Source: Chryseobacterium aquaeductus
Lineage (GTDB): Bacteria; Bacteroidota; Bacteroidia; Flavobacteriales; Weeksellaceae
Reading direction: 5' to 3'
NCBI RefSeq assembly: GCF_905175375.1
Contig: NZ_CAJIMS010000001.1
Span: forward strand, 868,001-932,000
DNA: 64,000 nucleotides
The translations under genes were made by a program, and so were the position numbers. Numbering within the stretch: the first letter of the stretch is position 1; every line of letters starts with the position of its first letter. Shown here in pieces: positions 48,324-59,200 of this stretch. The notes below the pieces were generated by a model. The model had not been told where the DNA came from. It saw only the letters and a program-made list of their open reading frames with translations, and did no database searches.

Positions 48324-48397
48324 TGGAGAATAAGGGAGTCGAACCCTTGACCTCCTGCGTGCAAGGCAGGCGCTCTAGCCAGCTGAGCTAATTCCCC
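48324..48397 (-). tRNA. tRNA-Ala (anticodon TGC)
   Basis: 74 nt on the minus strand, from GGGGAATTAGCTCAGCTGG to TTCTCCA. A 7-bp acceptor stem (one G-T pair), the loop CTTGCAC with TGC, and GGTTCGACTCC in the T-arm are all present. CCA is not encoded. It lies in the 16S-23S spacer. Confidence 0.97.
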
Positions 48398-48478
48398 CTC
48401 TAGTGGTTGTTGGTTGTTGGTTTTCAGTTGTCGGTTTTCACCATCAACTATTAGCTATCAACCATCAACTATAATTAG

Positions 48479-48552
48479 TAGTCTCGGGCAGGCTCGAACT
48501 GCCGACCTCTACATTATCAGTGTAGCGCTCTAACCAGCTGAGCTACGAGACT
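48479..48552 (-). tRNA. tRNA-Ile (anticodon GAT)
   Basis: 74 nt on the minus strand, from AGTCTCGTAGCTCAGCTGG to CGAGACTA. Perfect 7-bp acceptor stem, loop CTGATAA with GAT, and T-arm AGTTCGAGCC. CCA is not encoded. It is in the 16S-23S spacer, before tRNA-Ala in transcription order. Confidence 0.97.
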
Positions 48553-48770
48553 TCATTTAATTTTAAATTTTAAATTTTGAATTTTAAATTAATTTTCAAA
48601 TCTAAAATCTATCATTTATAATCTAAAATCTCTCTCCCTCTGATACTAATTTCTAGTGGGTTTTGTATTTTTATAATATAAGCAACCGAGTAAAAAACTA
48701 AAACGTCTCTTTAAGTAAGCACATGATACTTTTAAGTACCTTTTGTTTGTTTAACGTCTAATGACGCTCT

Positions 48771-50287
<1,517 letters not shown>

Positions 50288-50430
50288 TATGTTTGTCCGC
50301 ACTCACTCAAAGTTATTAACGTTCTAGTCTTTTCCTTACTTGGTTGTTATATCTATTTTTCAATGATCTCTCCTCTCTCGCTTCCCCAGCTGCCCTTTTC
50401 TGTCGTTGGACGTTGCCGTATTTGCGTGTG

Positions 50431-50462
50431 CAAAAGTAATAATTTATTCTGTTATGACCAAA
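50431..50462 (-). promoter_or_regulatory. rRNA operon promoter P3
   Basis: The minus strand has TTTG (50459-50462), a 20-nt spacer and TACTTTTG (50431-50438), matching TTTG-N19-21-TAnnTTTG. It is the promoter nearest to 16S rRNA, giving a leader of about 140 nt. Confidence 0.65.
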
Positions 50463-50559
50463 TGTTTTTTGAAGAAATTTTAAAGTTTTTTAAGTAACCC
50501 TAAACACCCTTTTTTCAAACACCTAATCTCCTACTCCTGCGCTCCCCGTATTGGGATTG

Positions 50560-50590
50560 CAAAGATACAAATCTTTTTTAATCTCACAAA
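50560..50590 (-). promoter_or_regulatory. rRNA operon promoter P2
   Basis: The minus strand has TTTG (50587-50590), a 19-nt spacer and TATCTTTG (50560-50567), an ideal Bacteroidota housekeeping promoter. AT-rich sequence upstream could act as an UP element. Confidence 0.75.
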
Positions 50591-50706
50591 TTTTATCTCG
50601 CAAAAAATGTAAAAGTTTTTTCGATTTATATACCTCTTCTAAAGTAACATAAACTAACGCCCTAAGGCTCTCCTGCGCTACCAAAATACTCTCGTTTTCA
50701 GTGGGG

Positions 50707-50738
50707 CAAAGATAGAAACTTTCACCCAACACACCAAA
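50707..50738 (-). promoter_or_regulatory. rRNA operon promoter P1
   Basis: The minus strand has TTTG (50735-50738), a 20-nt spacer and TATCTTTG (50707-50714). Sequence just after it (TAGCGCAGGAGAG) resembles that after P2 (GAGCGCAGGAGTAGG), suggesting promoter duplication. Confidence 0.65.
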
Positions 50739-50945
50739 CTAATTTAACATAAAATTGATCTTTAATTCATATTTAATCCTAATTCACTGAAACACTGAAG
50801 CAAAAAATTTTGATCGGGAGTGTGATTGGGACTTGTGCAAAGTTTTTTGGTGGAAAGTAAGGTGGTGAATCGATAGTTTGGGGGTTGGTGCGTTTGAGTG
50901 TGGAAGTGACGATGGGTGAAAAATGGGAGTAACTATAAATAGTTT
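50739..50945. other. Intergenic upstream of rRNA promoters, no gene seen
   Basis: No coding frame is convincing here. A G/T-rich stretch at about 50820-50930 has no recognised function. Confidence 0.4.
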
Positions 50946-50948
50946 GCT

Positions 50949-51098
50949 TCTACGGAGTTCAATTTTTCTTTCTATTCGGATGTACTCATAATGTTATACA
51001 GATATAGCTATAAAACTACATATATAGAACTCCTACGGAGTTCATTTTTTCTTTTGTACTGGTATCTACACAGATAAAGCTCCTACGGAGCTTTGACT
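50949..51098. repeat. Three short CTCCTACGGAG palindromic repeats
   Basis: GCTTCTACGGAGTTCAATTTTTCTTT near 50950 (split: GCTTCTACGGAGTTC, AATTTTTC), AACTCCTACGGAGTTC near 51031 and AGCTCCTACGGAGCTTTG near 51079. Each is a short palindrome around TACG. The first two also share a T-rich tail, so the unit is longer than the palindrome. Confidence 0.65.
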
Positions 51099-51209
51099 TA
51101 TTTAAAATTCACGTTAAGTTACAAACAGTAGTTTCTTAAGGAAATTCAATTACTATAAATTTCGAAGTCTACTCAACTTAATAACTGATCATATTATCTT
51201 CGCCTCTAC

Positions 51210-51307
51210 CCTAGCCCCGATAGAAGCGGCATCCTTTTTTGTGATGCCTGAGCGCAGTCGAAGGTGTCACAAAAAAGATACAGCGGATAGCGGGATTAGG
51301 CTCCTAA
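51210..51307 (+). repeat. Structured interspersed repeat, copy C
   Basis: Starts CCTAGCCCCGATAGAAGCGG and ends GCGGGATTAGGCTCCTAAG. Outer arms 51210-51219 and 51291-51300 pair in nine of ten positions, including one G-T. Inner arms TTTTTTGTGA (51235-51244) and TCACAAAAAA (51267-51276) pair perfectly. It is the best preserved of the three copies in this window. Confidence 0.8.
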
Positions 51308-51357
51308 GAAAGAATATAAGGTGAGAAAGTTGTACAAAGGGCAATTATCTTAATCTT

Positions 51358-51720
51358 CTAATTAAAATAACGTTTGATAAGTACCTTATATATATAGTAT
51401 CCGATGAGACAGCCTATAGTGTCTGCCACAATGTCTAAAGTTTCCATCGATCTGCCGAGGTGCATCTCATCCTGCAGGATTTCTGTGAGAAATGCATAAA
51501 TCAGAATGATTTGGAAAAAGTAAATGAATTTAGTTCTCGGAAATGCTGCCATGAATGAAAAACCGAGCATTCCAAAGATTCCGAAGTGTAAAACTTTGTC
51601 TATGCCATTGAACATGAAAGGATATTCATGGTTTTCAACACCCGGACGAAGGAGCATATAAGTAAGAAATGCCCAATAAATGGGCAGTATCTTTATAAAT
51701 ATGTTTGAAATCTTATCCAA
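51358..51720 (-). CDS. VanZ family membrane protein
   Basis: About 120 residues with four hydrophobic helices. [33 protein letters not shown] and [32 protein letters not shown] (in parts) match the VanZ fold with its membrane-embedded Glu and Asp. The TTG at 51718-51720 is the likely start; its first bases overlap the gcvH stop (TTGGATAA), giving coupled translation. A longer frame to 51777 exists but would overlap 65 bp of gcvH and add unlike residues. VanZ after gcvH is, to my memory, a usual arrangement in Flavobacteriia. Confidence 0.85.
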   Translation of the reverse strand: MDKISNIFIKILPIYWAFLTYMLLRPGVENHEYPFMFNGIDKVLHFGIFGMLGFSFMAAFPRTKFIYFFQIILIYAFLTEILQDEMHLGRSMETLDIVADTIGCLIGYYIYKVLIKRYFN

Positions 51721-52090
51721 GGATTGCCTGATATTCTTCTGCAGAAAGCAATTCTGACTGATCTGCACCTTCAGCAATCTCCAATTTGATGATCCAACCG
51801 TTTCCGTAAGGTTCTGTGTTTAGCAATTCCGGCTGATCTTCTAAAGCAGCATTGAACTCAATTACTTTTCCTGAAATTGGCAAGAATAAATCTGAAACTG
51901 TTTTTACAGCTTCTACACTTCCGAAAACGTCTCCGCCTTTGATATCATCATCTACTGTATCTACGTCTACATAAACGATATCTCCCAACTCGCCTTGTGC
52001 AAAATCTGTAATACCAATTGTAGCGATATTACCTTCGATCTTTACCCACTCGTGATCTTTCGTGTACTTTAATTCTGATGGTGTATTCAT
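51713..52090 (-). CDS. gcvH: Glycine cleavage system H protein
   Basis: A 125-residue lipoyl carrier that shuttles the aminomethyl group between the P, T and L proteins of glycine cleavage. The lipoylated lysine lies in [13 protein letters not shown], with the barrel start [14 protein letters not shown] and the end [11 protein letters not shown]. Length is normal. A -7 box TAAATTTG at 52114-52121 suggests its own promoter, independent of the upstream sprA operon. The other gcv genes are not in this window. Confidence 0.96.
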   Translation of the reverse strand: MNTPSELKYTKDHEWVKIEGNIATIGITDFAQGELGDIVYVDVDTVDDDIKGGDVFGSVEAVKTVSDLFLPISGKVIEFNAALEDQPELLNTEPYGNGWIIKLEIAEGADQSELLSAEEYQAILG

Positions 52091-52113
52091 TTTAATTTTT
52101 TATTTAATATTGA

Positions 52114-52121
52114 CAAATTTA
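52114..52121 (-). promoter_or_regulatory. Candidate -7 box for gcvH
   Basis: The minus strand reads TAAATTTG (TAnnTTTG), 24 nt upstream of the gcvH ATG. No good -33 element was found. Confidence 0.4.
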
Positions 52122-52191
52122 TTCAAAATAGATCAATGCTGAAAGAAAAAATTTTATAAGTTGAAGCTTTTAGTTTTGTTAATATTTATTC

Positions 52192-53073
52192 TTACTCTTC
52201 GGATATTCTGCTTTTACTTAATAACTCTTGAAAAGATTGACAATCTAACTGCTTTCCTTTTCCTATCTTCCTCTGAATTGTAATATTAAACTTACCAAAG
52301 TAAACATCTTTCAGTTTAGAATTTGGACACAACATTTTATTAATATCCGAAATAGAAACATTCGTACTGTTTATATTATTAAAACCATCAACATTAATTG
52401 TTTGTTGTTTCTCGAATAGGGAAACTTTTTCATAGAACATTACAAATTCTGACGTTTCTACTTTTTTTAAAGCTACTATCGAAGTTTCGTAATCTACTAC
52501 GCCAATAGTAAGTAGCGAAAAATTAATACAAAAATGAAGTAATATTGATGCCCACAATCCGAAATTAAGAACCAGCCATATCAAAACCAAACCTAAACCG
52601 AATGTTCCTAATATATTAGAATATGCAAAAATATGAGTGAGATCGGAAATTCTATAATGCATTAAACTAAATAATAAAGCATTGACGAAATATGAATATC
52701 GAATGAGTTGTGATTTAGGTTTAGATTTAGATTCAAATAAAACAATCAATACTCCAAGTAAAGGGAAGAGATAGTAGTTTTCGTCACCTACAATGAATAA
52801 TGAGATTCCAATGTAAGTTATCCATTTAAGATATCTTTTACCTGTGAAAATTCCGCGAAATGCTAATTCTTCAAGAATCGGTGCAAGAAGAACTGCGCCA
52901 ATAATGATCACATAAATAGTAAAGTCGTTGAACTTAGTTGCTCTGGAAGATAAATCTTTGAAACCGTACCTATCTAATATGATTCCTAAAAAGGTAAAGC
53001 CAATAAAAAAGGGAATCCCTATTTTTAGCAAAAAAATTTCTCTGTATGTTCTTGTTCTTACTGTTGTAGTCAT
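52192..53073 (-). CDS. CPBP family intramembrane glutamic endopeptidase
   Basis: A 293-residue inner-membrane protein of the CAAX-protease/bacteriocin-processing (ABI) family. The catalytic motif EELAFRG (EExxxR form) is preceded by LLAPIL. Two later His motifs, SLMHYRIS and LLHFCINFSL, complete the active site. About seven or eight helices occupy the first 210 residues. A soluble C-terminal tail of about 80 residues (KKVETSEFVMFYEKV onward) is not standard for the family. ATG 53073 is the likely start; the ATG-like start at 53109 adds a poor extension. It sits between sprA and gcvH. Confidence 0.87.
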   Translation of the reverse strand: MTTTVRTRTYREIFLLKIGIPFFIGFTFLGIILDRYGFKDLSSRATKFNDFTIYVIIIGAVLLAPILEELAFRGIFTGKRYLKWITYIGISLFIVGDENYYLFPLLGVLIVLFESKSKPKSQLIRYSYFVNALLFSLMHYRISDLTHIFAYSNILGTFGLGLVLIWLVLNFGLWASILLHFCINFSLLTIGVVDYETSIVALKKVETSEFVMFYEKVSLFEKQQTINVDGFNNINSTNVSISDINKMLCPNSKLKDVYFGKFNITIQRKIGKGKQLDCQSFQELLSKSRISEE

Positions 53074-53213
53074 GATTAATGTGAAAGAAAGATGTACCAG
53101 TAGGAACATCTTTCTTTTTATAAATTAATTATTTAATTCTCAAAAATATGAATTGAAATTCTATCTTCCAAGTGTCATTTTAATAAATTATTCTTTTCAA
53201 AATATTAGTTCAA

Positions 53214-56200
53214 TTAAAATCCTCCGGAATCACCAAAAGTGAAAGTTGCAGAAAGTCCTGCTCTGATGGTTGATAATGGGAACGCCGTTGAGATTTTATA
53301 TTTTGAAGTCATCTGCTCATAAAACACTCGTAAATTAAGGTTTTCTGAAACATTGTAATCTGCAGATAGCTTGATATTCATTAATCTCTGACCACCTGTA
53401 ACCTGCGAGTCATCCAACAAAATATTCATAATGCTCGTGCGGCTGTCTCTAAGTGAGATATCTCCTCTGATGTTTAGATCGCTGCCTGCTGCTCTTCCGC
53501 CCCGAGCGTTGGTCATATTTCCTAATCTGAAGTTTCTCACGATGTATCCTAATCTTACTACATATTCTGTATTTGAATCTTCAGTTAAAGTATGATTTAC
53601 CAATCCTAGTAGCAAAGTTCTCATTCTGTTGTACTGCAACCCAAACTGCATATTGTTTCTCATCGTAACATCTATTCCGATAAGTGGTGCAAACGCTTCA
53701 ACATATCCAACTTGTGCGAAGGTGTACGGATTGATAACATCTCCATTTATATCAAATCTTTCTGAAAGCGGCTGGCTCAAACTGTTGAAATGATCAATAC
53801 TCGACTGAATACCAGTTGCCGTGTAAGTTGCATTGTAACTGTGCAAAATATCAAACTTGGTAAACTGTCCGCTTATCATCGGAATGTTTTTTAAACCAGA
53901 ATAGATTATTCTCCAGTTTGGAATAGGCAAACCTGCTTTCTTAGGATCACCCAATAATTCAGGGTTTTTGCCTTCTACTGCAGCACGGAATGCCGGAATT
54001 AATACATACGCATTTGCAATACTGTATCCGTCTGTGAAACCATCCGTGCCCGGAGTTGTACCAAGTTGTTGAGATATTAATCTTGCATTTTGTCTTATTG
54101 ATTCGTAGACAGCCTGTCCGGTTTGGAATGAAGTATTCACTAATACTACTGAGTTTGAATAACTCACCATATCACTTGCAAATGTGAGATTCGGATTAGA
54201 GAAACCATCACTGTCCCTAAAATTAAACCCAGTATGTGAGAAATTTCTGTTATAGTTTTGTAAAACATTAAAATCGATCCTAAAATCATTCACCGGCATC
54301 ATCTGGAGATTTGCTCTAAGTTCCCGTGTCGATAATTTCACATAAGGATCAATCATAAAATCTGAATCACTCACCCAGCCGTTTTCTATCACTGTACGTC
54401 TGATGTCTGCCTGAGATCCGAGTAAGAATCCTACGGTAGGACCTCCTAACGTCTGCCCATAACCATAACCGTTTGGTGCAGATAATAATCCTGGAAGTAC
54501 GGTACCGTTGTTTTCAGAATAATTAACATCAAGTTGTTTGAATGACGTCAAAGCAAATGCTGCGCTTTGCAGAATCGACAGTTTATTTTTAAACTTATAA
54601 CTTTTAAATTTATATCTGTTTTTATCCCAAGCCTGCGTGTAAGCATTATTTAAAGAATCCATTTCCTGTCTACGTTTTTGTAGTGTGGTCGACATCCTTT
54701 TGAAGTAACCAAACTGACCTAAAAATTTCGGAATATCCGCCGTTGCTGTTGCCTGAATAATATTCGTATTCTGACCAATTGATCCTAAACTGCCATCCGG
54801 ACTTGATAGTAGTGCTGTAGATCTGGCATTCCAATTATAGGTAACACCATATTGTAATTCGGCATCAATAAAATCTAAATATGGAAGAAGTTGGAACGGT
54901 AATTTGTAATTCAGCTGTACCCTGTGATTATACAATACCGGTCTTCCTGCTCTGAAAATATTTCCGAAAATCGAAGAATTATCCATCGTATTGACGTCTA
55001 TATTATCATTCAATGTTCTTGTAAGTGAGTTGATTTCCAGTTTTAAAGCTTTGGTGAAATTAAACCCTAAACCATACTGCCATCCGAAATAGAAGTTTCT
55101 GTTTTTGATGGCGGCAAAGTCGTCTCCCATATTTCCGCTTAAAATTGCATCGATGTTTCTAAATTCAAGTTCGTTGTAATTTCTGTCTAATTCCGTTCTG
55201 AAAGACAATCTCGTTGGAACCGGATTAAAATTAAATTCTTTGATCCATCTCAGATACTTTGTAGACTTGGCAGTGTCGCTTATCATTTTGTCGAATGGCT
55301 TGATCACCCAAGGTTTGAAAGTATAATTGTAATCTAAAAATCCTCTGAAGTACTGTCGGTAATTTCTCTTGGTGTAAATATCTCTGTAGAAATCATCGTT
55401 ATATACTGCGGTAAGCGAAAGGTTTTCTACATCGTAGAATTTTGGTTTGCTGTTTTCTTTTACTCTCTCTTTGTGCATATTCACAACACCCAAACTTCTT
55501 TGTTGTGTATATGTTCTTGCCACTTTTTTCAGCTCTTCTCTATTAACTGCTTTGCTAAATTCAACATCGGTATCTAATGGATTGTATTTCGGATCTTCTA
55601 TGGTTTGCGAGTAAGAATAGTTCACAGGAATTTTCACTCCGGTTTTTTCAGGTAAAAATTTATCTACATTCACCTGAGTGTTAATACTGAAAGCGGATTG
55701 TGTCGACTGATTTCTTTCTGCCGGTTTAGAATCTATATTTCCGAAACCTACCGACGTATAAGAACCACTTGCATTTACCACAGCAAAATCACCAAGATTG
55801 AAATTCAAACTTGCATTTCCTGCATATCCTCCGTCATTTTCAATTTCAGAAAGACGAATTTCGTTTACCCAGAGAATTCTATTGATCGTACTACCTGTAG
55901 TTACTCGATCAGGAGCATTTCTTATACCAACCATAATTGTGGTAATATTCCCCAGACTTGGTCGACCTTTGATGTAGATTTTTTTGAAGGTTTCTCCTCC
56001 ACCAAACTCTGAATCCTCCGTTCGCTTAATAATCTCAGTAGGAAAGTTTTTATCTCTCCTCAATTTCGCATCCACAAAGTTTTGAATATCAAGATCAACC
56101 TCATTTTCAAAAGGCCAAATATCTAAAGGAGAGGTGGCAGATTTCTGAGTTAGTCTTACCGATGCTTCATATTCATAGTAATTATCTGTGGCATCACTTC

Positions 56201-59200
56201 CAAAACGAATAAAGAATTTTGTTTTCTCATCTATTCTTCCAACATTCACATCACTGTTGTTTGGATCTTGAGCATGTACAAAAAGTCTAAGCTTTTTATA
56301 TCTTCTCATATCCAAAGTAGTATTTTTAAAAACTCCTTTTGCCTCATTTGCCTGAAGTGAATTGGCTTTTAAATATAAAGAAGCTTCATTCTGTCTTTGT
56401 GCACCTGCGTTTCCGCTCAATACCTGTCTGTCGATTCCCGGAGGCAATACATAAGGTGGCTGATTGAGTGCATTTTCTTCAATATTTACACTTCCTACTT
56501 CAAAATCATCAATGTTTAAATCATTAATCGTTCCTTCATCTGTTGCCGGATCTGGTGTTGTAGGTGGATTTAGATCAGTATTATTATATTTCGCAATATT
56601 TTTAGGATATCTTCTCCAGTCTGATCTTACCAAATCTATTGTACCGAATCTTAAAGTTGAAGTCTGCTCAAATCCTGTCATCAATAATCTGGCAAATCTT
56701 ACATTATTTAGTATTGAAGGCTCTTTATCACCAGCGGCATCTGGTTCAGCATATTTGGAAACCGGAACTCTGAATAAGTACCATTTCACATCATCTGTCT
56801 GCCCATTCTGGAAAGTAGCGTTTACGATTTTCACGTCAACAATATTGTTCTGACCTAAAGCTAAACTCGCCTGATCTAGTTTAATTACATATTCATTATA
56901 ATTTTCACTTTGATCTAAATTATAATCTCTGTTGATATCTTCTGCATCAGGAGTCTGAGAAGCTACTTCTAAAGAATTACTTTGAGAATTTCCTTCCGGA
57001 CCTCTGAAATATTTGTATCTCTGAACAATTGATGCTGCCTGACTTCCTGTAAATCTTTCAGACATGTAAAAAATGAAATCATCAACCGCGGGATCTGTAA
57101 TATTAAGCACCGGATTCACAAATGTACTTGTAGGGAATTTTAAACCTTCCTGATCAGAGCGTAAACCATCATATCCTGCATCCTGAGCTAGACGGTCGTC
57201 TCCTTCGCTTGAAAATGCATAAAGAATCGGTGGTTGCTGCGGCTGCGTTCCCCAATTTGAATTGGATGTGGAAGAAGTTTGCGCAGGTGTTGGCAATCCG
57301 TTTTCATATTGCATCAATCCGTCTTTCAAAATATCTTCACTTACGTTACCCAAGTGTAACAATAGTTTCGGATCTGTACCCAAATTGTTTCCATCAGCAT
57401 AAGGATCCATCATCCAAAATTCTACATATTCGATATTTGAATTGATAAAGTTGGAAACCTGGATCGGTCTCATAATTCCCGCCCATCTCTGCAATGCTGT
57501 TTCAGCATTTGGATTCACGTTGTAAGGACCTTTTTCTAATGGATAATAAGAAATATCAAAAGTATTGGTAAACGTCTGCTCGCCGGCTACAAAATCTCTG
57601 TTGTTGAAAATCTCTGAGAACTGAACTCTTCTGGAAGCGTGATTGGAAACCGACTGCGCCGTAATTCCGTCCGGAGCTCTGCCTCCTACTCCCCAGAATC
57701 TTGGGTCGATATTGTACCAAGATAACAGACCTCTTCCATAACCATTGGTAACATTATCGTTAACTCCAGCTCCTGCGAAAATAGGATTGGCCTGATTTTT
57801 TTCAGGTTTTGAAGCTAAACTCCATGCTGCCGGTTCTTTTAACGAAATCTTTGAAGTCGTTTGTTCAAAATCATCAATGTATGACTGATCGTTTGTTCCT
57901 TTATTAATCCCCGGAAGTAAATAAGCTCCTTCCATGTTGAAATTTAAATTGGATGGTGCTTCCGTGTTGATTCCGGGAATTTTATCCGTTAATCTAGTCA
58001 AGAAAGGAAGTTGATTGTTATACATCAAATTCAATCCCGCCATGGTATTGTTTACAGCTTCCTGACCATAATTCACTTTCTGGGTAAGTGGAGATTCTGA
58101 ATAATTGACAACTGTACCTCCAAAAATAAAGTTTTCGCTGACTCTTCTTTCTAAATTTAATCCTAAAAATCTTTTTCTCTGGGTATTGAATGTCAATTGA
58201 TTTTCTAATGAAATATTAATTGCCTGACCAGATTGTTTTACATTTTCATTAATGATAATTACCGTACCGAGCATATAATCTACAGTGTAGTCTACACCTT
58301 CTGTAAGCTGTACACCGTTTGCCGCAACTTTCACAGAACCCTGAGGAACATTCACTGCGCCTAAAGAAATACCTTGTCCTTGCGCACCTTTGTAACGGCC
58401 TTCCATCGTGTATCGCTGGGCAAGATTACTAGATGTTGCCACCTGTTTCTGCTGGCTATACAAATCTGTGAAAACATACTGCGGATTATTGCCCACAAGA
58501 CTCGCCATGTAGCTTCCGAAAGGCTGAACTTTTGTATAAATCAATTTTCCCTGATCTGGCCGCACCGTGATCCCGCTGACGAAATCGAAAATTCCATCAC
58601 CTAAAACTCCATTATTATTTTGGAGGTCACCATTCATATTCAGTCGGTCCCAGTTTAATAATTTCAATAGATTGGTATCCTGAACAGCCGTATTTGGTAG
58701 ATAGTTGACCTTACCACCAGTTTGCGCATCTCTGTAATAAATATTTAAAATAAATCCGTCAGGATCTAACTGCCCTGCCTCCAACGCATAAATATTCTTC
58801 ATCATCAGCTCCCACATTGGCGAGGTAGTTTTCACTGTGGTATTCGGTTTCAGAACTTTCGTAACCAAAACCTGACTTTCCTCAGAAAATTCCCCTACTT
58901 TATAAACCTGATTGGTTCCGTTGACGGTGTAAGAATATGATACAGCCAATAGCTGATTATCATTTAATCTCTGGTTTAATGAAATATAACCTAGTTGAGG
59001 ATGAAACGAATATTCAGAAGTTGTTAATCTTCTAGCCTTTCTATTGTAGATAAATTGTTCGCCGTCCGTATAAGGTTCAGTTCCACCTGTCGAATTGGGA
59101 AGAACTTGCCCTGCGATGGTATTGTAAGCAGAATTTACATCACGCAATCCCGCACCAAGACCGGTAACTGCAGCATAAATGCCATTCTGTGAATTGTCTG

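Noticed and set aside
50523-50732. 69-codon frame on the minus strand between rRNA promoters
   Set aside because: It lies across P1 and P2 and would be part of the rRNA leader.
55698-57445. Frames of 78-129 codons opposite sprA
   Set aside because: They are shadows of the strongly coding minus strand, without family features.
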